The translations under genes were made by a program, and so were the position numbers. The notes under the pieces are model-generated. The model was not told the DNA's origin. It worked only from the letters and a program-made list of their open reading frames with translations, and did not search any database. From Colwellia sp. M166 (lineage in GTDB: Bacteria > Pseudomonadota > Gammaproteobacteria > Enterobacterales > Alteromonadaceae), in the NCBI RefSeq assembly GCF_024585285.1, contig NZ_CP040755.1, positions 2,480,001 through 2,544,000 of the forward strand: a DNA stretch of 64,000 bases. Reading direction: 5' to 3'. Positions 26,681-38,652 of the stretch are shown here, piece by piece. The number at the start of each line of letters is the position of its first letter. Positions within the stretch are counted from its first letter, which is position 1.

Positions 26681-28746
26681 TGACTACTCAAACACTATTA
26701 ATAGAATTGGGTACTGAAGAGTTACCACCCAAATCGTTAAAAACTTTAGCAATGACTTTTCATCAACAAATTAAAGCCCAATTGGACGCAGCTAAGCTTT
26801 CTTATGCTGATATCCATTGGTATGCGACACCAAGACGTTTAGCAGTTAAAGTTGATGGTTTGGTTGCTAGTCAAGCTGATAAAGCCATCGAGAAACGTGG
26901 GCCTGCTGTTAATGTAGCATTTGACGCCGAAGGTAATGCAAGTAAAGCTGCAGAAGGTTGGGCTCGTTCAAATGGCATTACCGTCGCAGATGCTGAGCGT
27001 TTGGTTACGGATAAAGGTGAATGGCTGCTACATAAAACGGTAGAGCAAGGTAAGCACATTGAGCTGTTGATTCCTGATATGGTTAACCAGGCGGTAGCTA
27101 AATTGCCAGTGCCTAAACCTATGCGTTGGGGTTCAGGCAGAACGCAGTTCATCCGCCCAGTGCATACACTGACTATGCTTTACGGCGAAAAAATTATTGC
27201 TGGTGAAACACTCAATGTAAATTCCAATAATGTTGTTACTGGACATCGTTTTCATCATGATGGCTTAGTCACTATTAATCATGCTGATAATTACGAAAAA
27301 ATCTTACGTGATGCCTATGTTGTGGTTGATTATCAAGAACGTAAAAAAACCATTCTAGAGCAAATTAATTTAGCAGCTGAAGAAATTGGCGGCATTGCCT
27401 TACCTGATGAAGAGTTACTTGATGAAGTGACTTCATTGGTAGAATGGCCTGTTGTCTTAGTAGGGAGCTTTGACGAGGAGTTTCTTAATGTGCCAGCAGA
27501 ACCATTAATATATTCAATGAAAGATCATCAAAAATACTTTCCGGTCACCAGTGTTGACGGTAAGTTATTGAATAAATTCATTTTTGTTTCAAATATCGCT
27601 AGTAAAGACCCAAGCCAAGTTATTAAGGGCAATGAGAAGGTAATTCGTCCACGTTTAGCTGATGCTGAATTTTTCTTTAAAACAGATAAAAAACAAACAC
27701 TTGAGTCTAGGTTGGTCAGTTTAGAATCAGTTTTATTCCAAAAACAATTGGGAACAGTAAAAGCAAAATCAGAACGTATTGCCAGCTTAAGTGAATTCGT
27801 TGCTGAGAAAACGGGTGATGATAAAGCACTGGCTTACCGTGCCGGTTTGTTAAGTAAAACTGATCTGATGTCGGATATGGTGCTTGAGTTTCCACAAGTA
27901 CAAGGCACCATGGGTAAATACTATGCTCAACATGATGGTGAACCCGCGGCTGTTGCGCAAGCGTTAGAAGATCAATATCGTCCACGTTATGCGGGTGATG
28001 CATTACCTGAGCAAACTATTGGTTGTGCGGTAGCTATCGCAGATAAAGTTGATTCTTTAGTGGGAATATTTGGTATTAACCAACCACCAAAAGGCGATAA
28101 AGACCCGTTTGCACTTCGCCGTGCGGCTATTGGCTTGATCCGTATTATTATTGAAAAGCAACTGAATCTTGATATTGCTGAACTCATTGCGAAAAGTGTC
28201 GAGTTATATCAAGATAAATTATCTAATGACGATGTGGCTAAACAAGTTTTAGATTTTATCTCAGGTCGCTATCGTGCGTACTACCAAGATCAAAAAATTG
28301 CCATTGATGTTATTCAAGCGGTTTTAGCTAATGCGCCATCTAAACCTTTAGATTTTGACAAACGTATTCACGCCGTAACTCACTTTAAAACGTTAGCTGA
28401 ATCAACAACGTTAGCAGCAGCTAACAAGCGTGTAGGTAATATTCTAGTGAAGTTTAAAGGTGAGTTATATTCTGAATTTAAACAAGAATTAGCATCTGAA
28501 GCTGCTGAACAAGAGCTTGCTGAAAGTTTTGCAAAAGTAAAAGTGAAAGTAGCGCCATTAATGGTAGATAAAGATTATCAAAATGCACTTGCTGAATTAG
28601 CGACATTAAAGCAACCAATTGATAACTTTTTCGATAATGTTATGGTGATGGCAGACGATGAAGCCATTAAAACTAACCGTTTAACTTTGCTCAGTGAAAT
28701 TCGTAATAGCTTCTTTGCTATTGCCGATATATCATTATTGCAATAA
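26680..28746 (+). CDS. glyS: Glycyl-tRNA synthetase beta subunit
   Basis: GlyS binds and positions tRNA-Gly for the alpha subunit. The 688-residue protein matches the usual 689. It starts with the typical LLIELGTEELPPKSL and contains the HD-like segment and the KDPFALRRAAIGLIRI region that are family hallmarks. It overlaps glyQ by one base and ends before a terminator hairpin. Confidence 0.98.
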   Translation: MTTQTLLIELGTEELPPKSLKTLAMTFHQQIKAQLDAAKLSYADIHWYATPRRLAVKVDGLVASQADKAIEKRGPAVNVAFDAEGNASKAAEGWARSNGITVADAERLVTDKGEWLLHKTVEQGKHIELLIPDMVNQAVAKLPVPKPMRWGSGRTQFIRPVHTLTMLYGEKIIAGETLNVNSNNVVTGHRFHHDGLVTINHADNYEKILRDAYVVVDYQERKKTILEQINLAAEEIGGIALPDEELLDEVTSLVEWPVVLVGSFDEEFLNVPAEPLIYSMKDHQKYFPVTSVDGKLLNKFIFVSNIASKDPSQVIKGNEKVIRPRLADAEFFFKTDKKQTLESRLVSLESVLFQKQLGTVKAKSERIASLSEFVAEKTGDDKALAYRAGLLSKTDLMSDMVLEFPQVQGTMGKYYAQHDGEPAAVAQALEDQYRPRYAGDALPEQTIGCAVAIADKVDSLVGIFGINQPPKGDKDPFALRRAAIGLIRIIIEKQLNLDIAELIAKSVELYQDKLSNDDVAKQVLDFISGRYRAYYQDQKIAIDVIQAVLANAPSKPLDFDKRIHAVTHFKTLAESTTLAAANKRVGNILVKFKGELYSEFKQELASEAAEQELAESFAKVKVKVAPLMVDKDYQNALAELATLKQPIDNFFDNVMVMADDEAIKTNRLTLLSEIRNSFFAIADISLLQ

Positions 28747-28810
28747 ATACCAGTTGCAATAATACGGTGCTAGCCATTTTATTATAAAAAATAACTTATA
28801 TGAACATGAC

Positions 28811-28839
28811 AAAAAGGAAGGCTTAGGCATTCCTTTTTT
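28811..28839 (+). terminator. Rho-independent terminator after glyS
   Basis: Arms AAAAAGGAA (28811-28819) and TTCCTTTTT (28830-28838) close a 10-base loop, with the T run inside the right arm. Confidence 0.75.
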
Positions 28840-28913
28840 ATTAGAGGGAAAGCTAGGGGAATAGCAGTAATACCAAGTTTATAAAGTTTTAATGATACTT
28901 AACTAACGCTTGG

Positions 28914-29165
28914 TTAAGCCATGCCTTTTTTAATAACATATTGAAAAGGTTTGTTGGTTGCTTGTTGGGCAATAAGCTGATGTTCCATAAAGCGACAAAA
29001 ACTGGGGATATCTCTTGTCGTTGATGGGTCATCAGTGCTAACTAATAGCGTTTCACCGGCGGCAATCTGACGGATTTTTTGTCGTATCATCATCACCGGC
29101 TCTGGACAGCGTAGTCCTATTGCATCTAATTGATGGTCAGTGTCTGGAAGTGTCTTGGTTGTCAT
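28914..29165 (-). CDS. tusA: Sulfur carrier protein TusA
   Basis: TusA takes sulfur from the cysteine desulfurase IscS and passes it on for 2-thiouridine synthesis at tRNA wobble positions. The 83-residue protein has the active Cys20 in the LRCPEPVMM motif and the [18 protein letters not shown] segment, both near identical to E. coli TusA. It stands alone on the minus strand between glyS and slt. Confidence 0.96.
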   Translation of the reverse strand: MTTKTLPDTDHQLDAIGLRCPEPVMMIRQKIRQIAAGETLLVSTDDPSTTRDIPSFCRFMEHQLIAQQATNKPFQYVIKKGMA

Positions 29166-29393
29166 TTCTAACCTTGCTAAGCAATATATACTGCCGCCAA
29201 GTTTAAAGCCTATTTACAATGACGCAACCATAATATTATTGGTAATAATGAATAATTCAAAAATAATTTTAACTAATATGGTTGAGATTCAGCGTTACTA
29301 TTTAAAATTAAGCGGATAAATATGGTGATTAGACTTGCTTTGTTACGTTAGGAGTGAATAATTGAGCTACGCTTATTTTCCCAAGGCCATCCA

Positions 29394-31313
29394 ATGCCGT
29401 TAGGTAGTTTCCGATTTCTCAAAAGCATTTTATTAAGTACACTATTGGCAAGTACAGCAAGTTTTGCTAATGATGAAAACTTGCAAAGGAAAACCTTTTT
29501 GCAAGCCGAAAAGCAAGTGTGGAATAGTGGCTCTGCAACTTATCAAAATTTATACAACCAACTGCACTACTACCCACTTCAGCCTTATTTGGATCAGAAG
29601 CGTTTAATGACAAAAATCAACTTGTCGTCTGCGTCAGAAATTAATGACTACTTAAACAAGTATGAAGGCACACCACTGGATTGGCCATTAAGAAAAAAAT
29701 GGTTAAATTATTTAGCTAAACGTAACAAACCGGTACTTTTTCAACGCTTTTACAAAGTAACCAATAACGTTGAGTTAACCTGTCAATATTACTTATTTCA
29801 ATTGAAATCGGGAGTAGCAGCTTCAAGTATCTTGCCAAAAGTGACACCACTGTGGCTGGTTGGTAAGTCTCAACCTAAAGTTTGTGATCCGCTATTTAAA
29901 AAATGGCAACAAGCGGGTTATCGAACCAATGATATTATCTGGCAACGTATCGTGTTAGCCGCAGATGGTGGTAAGCATACTTTAATTCCTTATTTAACCA
30001 TGCTATTACCAAAAAATGAGCAGTATTTAGCTGAGCTTTGGCATAAAGTACGTCGTGATCCGTCCTACGTTAAACGTTTAACAAAATTTAAAAACAAAAC
30101 TCCAAGAGAAGCTGAAATTGTTGCTTACGGTTTAAAGCGTTTGATATGGCGTGCACCTCAACAAGCACTTGATAGTTATGCTTTAGCTAAGACACTATTA
30201 CCATTTACAAAACAACAGCAACAACAAATCACCTTGAAGTTTGCTTTAGCATTGGCCAGTAAAAATCATTTAGATGCGGCAGGGTGGTTAGCACAAGTTG
30301 ATGATAAAGATTTTAATAGTAATTTAACACAGTGGTATATAACAGACGCATTACGAGATCAAAATTGGCAAAATATTAAAACTAAGCTGTTAAAATTACC
30401 TGAAATAGCACAAAAAAGCCTAAAGTGGCGTTATTGGTATAGTAGAAGTTTATTGGCAACCGGAGCGCTAGAAACTGGCAATAAACTATTAAGTGAACTG
30501 GCACAAAGCCGGCATTATTATGGTTTTTTAGCCGCCAGCTATTTAAATAAGCCAGCTAACTTTCAGAACATACCGCTTGATGTTAGTGCTGATGAAAAAG
30601 CGTTGATTATTAAAAGCCCTGAAGCGAAAAGAGCCTTTGAGTTGTTTGCTATTGGCCGATTTCATCATGCGCGTCAAGAATGGAACTATTGGTTATCGAA
30701 ACTCAATAAGCGAGACAAGTTAGTTGCTTCTAAAATTGCTAATGAGATGCATTGGTATGACAGAGCTATATTTACCTTAGCTAAGGTTGGCTATCTTGAT
30801 GATGTTAATTTACGCTTTCCATTAGGCTTTGAAAATGAGATTAAACATTACGCTGGCAATGAAAAAATCAATTCAGCATGGGCGTTTGCTATTGCTCGGC
30901 GAGAAAGTTCGTTCATGTCAGATGCTAATTCCTCTGCAGGGGCTAAAGGCTTAATGCAAATAATGCCAGGTACGGCAAAGCAGTTAGCACGTAAAACAGT
31001 GTCTAATCGGTATTTACTCGATGCTAAAAATAATATCAAGCTAGGGACTAAATATTTACGAAACTTATTGGATCGTCATGATGGTAACCCTGTGCTTGCT
31101 ACCGCAGCTTATAATGCCGGTCCTTATCGAGTAAAAACTTGGTTAAAGGGGGCTGAATCGCTACCTGCAGATGTTTGGATCGAGACTATTCCGTTTAAAG
31201 AAACACGAGAATACGTCAAAAGTGTTCTCGCGTATCAACAAATATATCAACATAAAGTAGGGCAAACAGTTTCGTTATTTGATCAGATCATTGCGATGAA
31301 TATAAATGAATAG
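29394..31313 (+). CDS. slt: Soluble lytic murein transglycosylase (Slt70 type)
   Basis: Slt enzymes cleave peptidoglycan between MurNAc and GlcNAc, forming 1,6-anhydro ends. The 639-residue protein has a signal peptide (hydrophobic residues 9-24, cleavage likely after SFA at 25). A long alpha-superhelical U and L domain covers about 30-470. The catalytic SLT domain follows, with Glu504 in ARRESSF, then AGAKGLMQIMPGTA and the YNAGPYR motif. An in-frame stop and no better start upstream support the ATG. It probably acts in the periplasm. Confidence 0.95.
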   Translation: MPLGSFRFLKSILLSTLLASTASFANDENLQRKTFLQAEKQVWNSGSATYQNLYNQLHYYPLQPYLDQKRLMTKINLSSASEINDYLNKYEGTPLDWPLRKKWLNYLAKRNKPVLFQRFYKVTNNVELTCQYYLFQLKSGVAASSILPKVTPLWLVGKSQPKVCDPLFKKWQQAGYRTNDIIWQRIVLAADGGKHTLIPYLTMLLPKNEQYLAELWHKVRRDPSYVKRLTKFKNKTPREAEIVAYGLKRLIWRAPQQALDSYALAKTLLPFTKQQQQQITLKFALALASKNHLDAAGWLAQVDDKDFNSNLTQWYITDALRDQNWQNIKTKLLKLPEIAQKSLKWRYWYSRSLLATGALETGNKLLSELAQSRHYYGFLAASYLNKPANFQNIPLDVSADEKALIIKSPEAKRAFELFAIGRFHHARQEWNYWLSKLNKRDKLVASKIANEMHWYDRAIFTLAKVGYLDDVNLRFPLGFENEIKHYAGNEKINSAWAFAIARRESSFMSDANSSAGAKGLMQIMPGTAKQLARKTVSNRYLLDAKNNIKLGTKYLRNLLDRHDGNPVLATAAYNAGPYRVKTWLKGAESLPADVWIETIPFKETREYVKSVLAYQQIYQHKVGQTVSLFDQIIAMNINE

Positions 31314-31368
31314 CGCATATATAGCCATGATAGCTCTGAAACAGTATGTTGAAGTATCATAGGTATAA

Positions 31369-32751
<1,383 letters not shown>

Positions 32752-32763
32752 GCGAATATATAC

Positions 32764-33387
32764 GTGTCCACGCCTTATGTGATAGCTGCTGACGAGATTA
32801 TTGATGAAACAATTGTCACTCGCAGCCGCTTTATTTGCTACCTTAAGCCTTGCACTAGTGCTGCTGATGCCAAGGCGTTTATAAAAAGTTTACAAGCACT
32901 GCACCCACAGGCTAATCATCACTGTTACGCCTTTATTGCTGGTCGGCCTGAAAATAGTCAGTTGTATGGTTTTTCTGATGATGGTGAACCATCAGGTACC
33001 GCCGGTAAACCTATGCTGAGTATGTTAATAGGTAGTCAAATAGGTGAGCTTTGCGCAGTTGTTGTACGATATTTCGGTGGTACTAAACTTGGTCCTGGTG
33101 GATTACAGCGTGCATACGGCGGTAGTGTTAAACAAGCATTAGCGGTTTTACCGACAAAACTGAAAATTCCTATGGTACGCAAAACACTAGCGTGTCAATA
33201 TAGCCAAGTAAACGATGTTTTGTACTATATTGGACAGTTTGGTGGCGAGATCATTCGACAAGACTACAATGAAAATATTGTCCTTACGCTCGCATTACCA
33301 GATGAAAAACTTGAGTTTTTCCAACTGCAGTTGCAAACAATGTCTGCTGGGCAGTTAACACTACAACCGATAACTAAAAAGCAATAA
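32764..33387 (+). CDS. yigZ: YigZ/IMPACT-family protein
   Basis: The 207-residue protein has an N-terminal UPF0029/IMPACT domain with the signature GEPSGTAGKPML and VVRYFGGTKLGPGGLQRAYG, and a C-terminal DUF1949 domain (about 140-200). The exact bacterial function is unknown; the fold resembles elongation factor domains. Translation starts at GTG. The gene sits between pepQ and trkH, as in E. coli. Confidence 0.93.
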   Translation: MSTPYVIAADEIIDETIVTRSRFICYLKPCTSAADAKAFIKSLQALHPQANHHCYAFIAGRPENSQLYGFSDDGEPSGTAGKPMLSMLIGSQIGELCAVVVRYFGGTKLGPGGLQRAYGGSVKQALAVLPTKLKIPMVRKTLACQYSQVNDVLYYIGQFGGEIIRQDYNENIVLTLALPDEKLEFFQLQLQTMSAGQLTLQPITKKQ

Positions 33388-33396
33388 TAAACTACC

Positions 33397-34863
33397 GTGC
33401 AATTTAAAAATATCATCCGAATATTAGGTTTACTAGTCGCTTTATTGAGTGTGACTATGTTACCGCCAGCTTTTGTTTCACTCGTTTACCGTGATGGTGG
33501 CGGTGTTTCTTTTTTAATGTCTTTTGTTTTTTGCCTGATCGCAGGGTTACTGTCTTGGTATCCTTATCGCGCTGAAAAAAGTGATTTAAGGGCACGAGAA
33601 GGTTTTTTAATAGTGGTGTTATTTTGGACTGTTTTGGCAAGCTTTTCTGCAGTACCATTATTATTATTAGATGAACCCAATCTCTCCGTTGCTGATGCTT
33701 TCTTTGAATCGTTTTCTGGCCTTACTACCACAGGGGCAACGATATTAACTAAAATTGATGGTTTGCCGCATGCTGTGCTGTGGTATCGACAGCAATTACA
33801 ATGGTTAGGAGGTATGGGTATTATTGTCCTCGCTGTGGCCATCTTACCTATGCTCGGTATTGGTGGTATGCAATTATATCGGGCGGAAATGCCGGGTCCA
33901 GTAAAAGATTCAAAAATGACCCCTCGTATTGCCGATACTGCCAAGCATTTGTGGATGATTTATGTAACGTTAACTGTTGCTTGTGCCTTGAGTTATTGGG
34001 CTGCCGGAATGAACCTTTTTGATGCTATTTGCCATTCTTTTTCTACTATTGCGATTGGTGGCTTTTCAACCCATGATTTGAGTATGGGCTACTTTGACAG
34101 CCCATTGATTAATTTTATTTGTGTCTTCTTCTTACTGGTTGCTGGGGTGAACTTTGCCTTACATTTTGCCGTAGTTAACAGTCGTTCATTACGCAGTTAC
34201 TTTTATGATTCAGAATTAAAAGCTTTTTTAAGTATTCAGTTAGTCTTAACGCTGATTTGTTTTGTCGTCTTGATGAGTTTTAATGTTTATCAATCGGGCT
34301 TTGAAAATTTTGAACAAGCACTTTTTCATGCGGTATCTATTGGCACTACGGCAGGGTTTTCGGCAGCATCTGCCAATGAAGCCGCTTTTTCTAATTGGCC
34401 AACGCTGTTACCTATATTATTAATATTTTCAAGTTTTATTGGTGGTTGTGCGGGCAGTGCTGGTGGTGGCATGAAAGTTATTCGTGTTCTACTTCTTTAC
34501 CTTCAAGGTGTTCGAGAGCTGAATAAATTGGTGCATCCCAAAGCGGTATTTACGATTAAATTAGGTAAAAAAGCCTTACCCAATAGAGTTGTCGAAGCTA
34601 TCTGGGGCTTCTTTTCTGCCTATGCCGCTGTCTTTGTTATTTGTATGCTATTGCTATTAGCCGCAGGTATGGACGATATTGCTGCATTTACCGCGGTGGC
34701 TGCCTGTTTAAATAACTTAGGCCCAGGTTTAGGACAAGTCGCGGCAAACTTTGCTGATATAAATGATTTTAGTAAGTGGGTATTAGTTGTTGCTATGTTA
34801 TTTGGACGTTTAGAGATTTTTACCTTGCTGGTATTATTCACACCAGCATTTTGGCGAACCTAA
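33397..34863 (+). CDS. trkH: Trk potassium uptake protein TrkH
   Basis: TrkH is the membrane channel subunit of the Trk low-affinity potassium uptake system. The 488-residue protein has about ten membrane helices and four selectivity-loop repeats, visible as GLTTTGATIL, STIAIGGFST, SIGTTAGFSA and CLNNLGPGLG. It starts with GTG, 9 bases after yigZ. Its regulator trkA is convergent and ends only 34 bases away, an unusual arrangement because trkA is distant in E. coli. Confidence 0.96.
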   Translation: MQFKNIIRILGLLVALLSVTMLPPAFVSLVYRDGGGVSFLMSFVFCLIAGLLSWYPYRAEKSDLRAREGFLIVVLFWTVLASFSAVPLLLLDEPNLSVADAFFESFSGLTTTGATILTKIDGLPHAVLWYRQQLQWLGGMGIIVLAVAILPMLGIGGMQLYRAEMPGPVKDSKMTPRIADTAKHLWMIYVTLTVACALSYWAAGMNLFDAICHSFSTIAIGGFSTHDLSMGYFDSPLINFICVFFLLVAGVNFALHFAVVNSRSLRSYFYDSELKAFLSIQLVLTLICFVVLMSFNVYQSGFENFEQALFHAVSIGTTAGFSAASANEAAFSNWPTLLPILLIFSSFIGGCAGSAGGGMKVIRVLLLYLQGVRELNKLVHPKAVFTIKLGKKALPNRVVEAIWGFFSAYAAVFVICMLLLLAAGMDDIAAFTAVAACLNNLGPGLGQVAANFADINDFSKWVLVVAMLFGRLEIFTLLVLFTPAFWRT

Positions 34864-34897
34864 TATTATTCTTACAGTAGCTATTAAGCTTGAATGC

Positions 34898-36277
34898 TTA
34901 GAAAAATGTTATAGCATCTAATTGGAACAAGGCTTCAACATCGCTGATATAACGTTTACTGACTAAAAACAGCACCACATGATCTTCTGCTTCAATCTTA
35001 GTATGTGAATGGGCGATTAGCACTTCTTCGTCACGGACAATAGCGCCTATAGTTGTACCGGGCGGTAATTTAATTTGCTGGATAGTTTTACCAACAACTT
35101 TAGAGGATTTTTCATCACCTTTAGCGACAATCTCTATCGCTTCTGCTGCACCACCACGCAAACTGTAAACATTATCGATATTACCTCGACGTACGTGAGT
35201 TAATAGCGCTGAAATAGTTGCATGCTGCGGTGAAACAGCAATATCTATATTACTACCATGAACTAAATCAATGTAGGCACTGCGCTGGATTAATACCATG
35301 GCTTTGCGCACACCTAAACGTTTGGCGAGTAACGATGACATAATATTTGCTTCGTCATCATTAGTGACCGCAATAAAAACATCAAATTGGTCAATATGCT
35401 CTTCCATCAGAAGCTCTTGATCAGAAGAGTCACCAGCAAAAACCAAAGTGTCACTTAACTCAGAAGCTAAATAGGCAGCACGTTTAGCTGAGTGTTCTAT
35501 TAATTTAACTTGGTGATTTTTTTCTAACAGCCGAGCTAAACCCGCACCAATATTACCTCCGCCGGCGATCATGATTTTTTTATAAGGTGCTTCTAATTTT
35601 TGTAATTCATTCATTACCGCTCGAATATGAATACTCGCGGCTATAAAGAACACTTCATCGTCGGCTTCAATAACCGTAGTCCCTAGTGGTCTAATGGGCT
35701 TACCGTTACGATAAATCGCTGCAACACGGGTATCTATATTAGGAATATGTTCACGTAGTGTTGACAGGGCATGACCAACCAATAGTCCACCATAATAGGC
35801 TTTTACGGCAACTAAGCTGACTTTACCTTGGGCAAACTCTAATACTTGTAGTGCTCCAGGGTAATCTATGAGTCGGGCAATATCACGGGTGACTAGTTGT
35901 TCTGGTGCAATGACATGGTCAACGGGGATGTTCTTATTTTGGAAAAGCTCTTTTTGATATTTTAGTATTTTACTTGAGCGAATGCGGGCAATTTTATTGG
36001 CGGTATTAAATAAAGAATAGCAAATTTGGCAAGCGATCATGTTTGTCGCATCATCATTCGTTACCGCAACGATTAGCTCAGCATCTTCAGCGCCAGCTTG
36101 TTTAAGTACGTCAGGATGAGAGCCGTGACCAGTAACAACGCGTAAATCCATTCTGTCTTGCAATTCACGCAGAGTTTCACTGTTGGTATCAATCAGGGTT
36201 ATATCGTTTTGCTCTCCTACAAGGTTTTCAGCTAATGTTCCACCAACTTGCCCAGCACCAATAATTATTATTTTCAT
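34898..36277 (-). CDS. trkA: Trk system NAD-binding regulator TrkA
   Basis: TrkA is the cytosolic ring protein that gates TrkH in response to nucleotides. The 459-residue protein is a tandem duplication: Rossmann fold [11 protein letters not shown] (7-17) plus RCK_C domain, then a second Rossmann fold [12 protein letters not shown] (about 233-244) plus RCK_C domain. It lies 22 bases after rsmB in the def-fmt-rsmB-trkA order shared with E. coli. Confidence 0.97.
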   Translation of the reverse strand: MKIIIIGAGQVGGTLAENLVGEQNDITLIDTNSETLRELQDRMDLRVVTGHGSHPDVLKQAGAEDAELIVAVTNDDATNMIACQICYSLFNTANKIARIRSSKILKYQKELFQNKNIPVDHVIAPEQLVTRDIARLIDYPGALQVLEFAQGKVSLVAVKAYYGGLLVGHALSTLREHIPNIDTRVAAIYRNGKPIRPLGTTVIEADDEVFFIAASIHIRAVMNELQKLEAPYKKIMIAGGGNIGAGLARLLEKNHQVKLIEHSAKRAAYLASELSDTLVFAGDSSDQELLMEEHIDQFDVFIAVTNDDEANIMSSLLAKRLGVRKAMVLIQRSAYIDLVHGSNIDIAVSPQHATISALLTHVRRGNIDNVYSLRGGAAEAIEIVAKGDEKSSKVVGKTIQQIKLPPGTTIGAIVRDEEVLIAHSHTKIEAEDHVVLFLVSKRYISDVEALFQLDAITFF

Positions 36278-36299
36278 TTAAGATTGCTTTTTGTTGTTT

Positions 36300-37607
36300 T
36301 TATAGCGGTTTTTTAATTAACTTAGCGTAATAAAAACCATCCATTGAATTGTTATTGGGCAGAATTTGCCAGCCAATATCATTAACTTGATCGGTTATAG
36401 CTATATGTTCAGCATCAGAATTTTCCTTAACAAAGCGCAGCACTTGTTCACTATTTTCTTCAGGTAAAATGCTGCATGTTGCATATAGCAAAGTACCACC
36501 GGGCTTCAATAAAGACCATATATTTTTAAGAATATCTTGCTGTAGCTCGGTTAATACTGCTATGTCTTGGCTTTTGCGCAACCATTTTATATCAGGGTGA
36601 CGCCGAATTACACCAGTACCAGAGCATGGAGCATCAAGCAATATGCGATCGAATAACTCACCATTCCACCATTTTCCAGGTGTGGCCGCATCAGCAGCAA
36701 TAACGTGGGCTTGTAAATTTAGCCGTTGTAAATTTTCTTCTACGCGCTCTAATCTAGAGGCTTCGATATCAATGGCTGTCATCGATTTTATTTTCGGGCT
36801 GTACTCAAGAATATGACAGGTTTTACCGCCAGGAGCGGCGCAACAATCAAGGACATTATCGTCTGGTTGGCAAGCAAGCAAAAGCGCAGCTTGTTGGGCT
36901 GCGCCGTCTTGAATAGATACCCAACCGAGTTGAAAACCGGGTAATTTATTGACATCAACAGCTTCAGTTAGCCGTATAGCACCAGACTTTTTATCAACCA
37001 GTAAATGCTCAATGTTCTCAATCGCTAGTAGGGCTAAATAATCATCGACACTATGATGAAGCTGATTAACTCGCAACCACATTGGCGGGCGCTGCATATT
37101 AGCATTAAGAATATCTTGCCAAATTTCAGGGTAGGCACCTTGTAGCTTTTTAATAAACCAAGAAGGGTGATTAAAAGCAACAGCATCGGGCAATTTGTTT
37201 GTACACTCTTGGTTATCTTTAGCTACTTGCTGCCGTTGAAAGTTTCTTAATACACCGTTAATAACCCCTTTTAAATGATCACACTTTAACGGCTTACAGG
37301 CTGAAACTGTTTCATTGAACGCAGCATGATCAGGAATGCGAGTATATTTTATTTGATATATGCCCACTAACATTAAGAAATGGCCAACACGTTGCTTACC
37401 GGTTAGTGGTTTTTTGATGAATTCACGAACATCGTGTTCTAACTCAGGTAAGTGCCTTAATACACCATAGCAAAGCTCTTGCAGTAAGCCTTTATCTTTA
37501 CCGTCTATTTTAGCTAATTGCAAGGGTAATTCATCGGCTAAACTGCGGCCTTTATCTACCACGGCAAAAGTACATCGGGCAGCTAATGCTCTTAGATTTG
37601 CAGCCAT
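36300..37607 (-). CDS. rsmB: 16S rRNA m5C967 methyltransferase RsmB
   Basis: RsmB methylates C5 of cytidine 967 in 16S rRNA. The 435-residue protein has an N-terminal NusB-like RNA-binding domain (about 5-140) and a SAM-dependent methyltransferase domain with DCCAAPGGKTCHILE, DAPCSGTGVIRRHPDIKW and the catalytic cysteine in TCSILPEENSEQV. It lies 2 bases downstream of fmt. Confidence 0.97.
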   Translation of the reverse strand: MAANLRALAARCTFAVVDKGRSLADELPLQLAKIDGKDKGLLQELCYGVLRHLPELEHDVREFIKKPLTGKQRVGHFLMLVGIYQIKYTRIPDHAAFNETVSACKPLKCDHLKGVINGVLRNFQRQQVAKDNQECTNKLPDAVAFNHPSWFIKKLQGAYPEIWQDILNANMQRPPMWLRVNQLHHSVDDYLALLAIENIEHLLVDKKSGAIRLTEAVDVNKLPGFQLGWVSIQDGAAQQAALLLACQPDDNVLDCCAAPGGKTCHILEYSPKIKSMTAIDIEASRLERVEENLQRLNLQAHVIAADAATPGKWWNGELFDRILLDAPCSGTGVIRRHPDIKWLRKSQDIAVLTELQQDILKNIWSLLKPGGTLLYATCSILPEENSEQVLRFVKENSDAEHIAITDQVNDIGWQILPNNNSMDGFYYAKLIKKPL

Positions 37608-37609
37608 AA

Positions 37610-38608
37610 TTACTGTTGCCCTTGTGTTGTTTCAAAACCATTTATTGCTTCGCCTGGAGCAAACCAATCTGCTTTACCATTTAATAGATCGGCAACCGCC
37701 ATGGCTTTCTTTCCTGGTAGTTGAATGACTTCTAAACGTAGAGCACCTTCGGATGTTGCCACAATAATCCCTTGTTTGTCAGCGCTGATAATATTACCAA
37801 CAGTGTGTTTATGTTTGAGGTTAAGAGCACTGGCTTGCCAAACACGTATGCGATGCAGTTTACTGCTGTCGTTAAAGGTAAACTGTGTCACTGGCCAAGG
37901 GATATAAGCTCTTACTTTACGAGCAAGTACCTTAGCCGGTGATTGCCAATTTAATTCAGCGTCGGCTTTATCAAGTTTAGCTGCATGTGATGCGAGATTA
38001 TTATCTTGTGGCTGGCGCGTGTAATCACCATTGGCCATCAAGGTTAGGGTCTCTAAAAGTGCGATCGGTCCAAGCTTAGCTAATTTTTCATATAAACTCG
38101 CGCTGGTATCTTCCTGTGTGATATCACAAATTGCGGTTAATATCATATCGCCGGTATCTAAGCCTTTATCCATTTGCATTATGGTTACGCCCGTTTGTGC
38201 ATCACCTGCTTCTAAAGAGCGCTGAATGGGTGCAGCTCCGCGCCATTTAGGTAAAATAGAACCGTGAACATTAATACAACCTAATCTTGGCGTTTCTAAA
38301 ATTACTGTTGGTAGTAGTAAACCATAAGCAACCACCACCATAACATCCGCTTGATAACTTGCTAGTACAGCTTGTGTTGTTTGCGCTTTAAAGTTTTCAG
38401 GTTGTTCAACAGGAATATCATGCTCTAAAGCTAATAGCTTTGTTGCACAGGCTGTTAGCTTTTTACCTCGACCCGCGGGTTTATCAGGCGGACAATATAC
38501 CGCAAGAACATTATGTTCTGATTGCAGTAGTGCTGCTAAATGTTGAGCAGCAAAGTCGGGTGTGCCAGCAAAAATGATATTTAATGGTTTAGTTACAGCG
38601 TTGGACAA
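37610..38608 (-). CDS. fmt: Methionyl-tRNA formyltransferase
   Basis: Fmt formylates initiator methionyl-tRNA using 10-formyl-tetrahydrofolate. The 332-residue protein has the catalytic HGSILPKWRGAAPIQ motif near residue 110 and the C-terminal tRNA-binding beta barrel. The start is TTG, supported by an AGGAAA ribosome binding site at proper distance and by alignment of the N-terminus (LNIIFAGTPDFAA). It lies 44 bases after def. Confidence 0.97.
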   Translation of the reverse strand: MSNAVTKPLNIIFAGTPDFAAQHLAALLQSEHNVLAVYCPPDKPAGRGKKLTACATKLLALEHDIPVEQPENFKAQTTQAVLASYQADVMVVVAYGLLLPTVILETPRLGCINVHGSILPKWRGAAPIQRSLEAGDAQTGVTIMQMDKGLDTGDMILTAICDITQEDTSASLYEKLAKLGPIALLETLTLMANGDYTRQPQDNNLASHAAKLDKADAELNWQSPAKVLARKVRAYIPWPVTQFTFNDSSKLHRIRVWQASALNLKHKHTVGNIISADKQGIIVATSEGALRLEVIQLPGKKAMAVADLLNGKADWFAPGEAINGFETTQGQQ

Positions 38609-38652
38609 GGGCGTTTCCTGAGTACAAGTTAGTTATATAAAATACAGTAGTT

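Noticed and set aside
33564..33944. A 126-codon minus-strand frame opposite trkH
   Set aside because: TrkH is intact on the plus strand and the opposing frame has no recognisable features.
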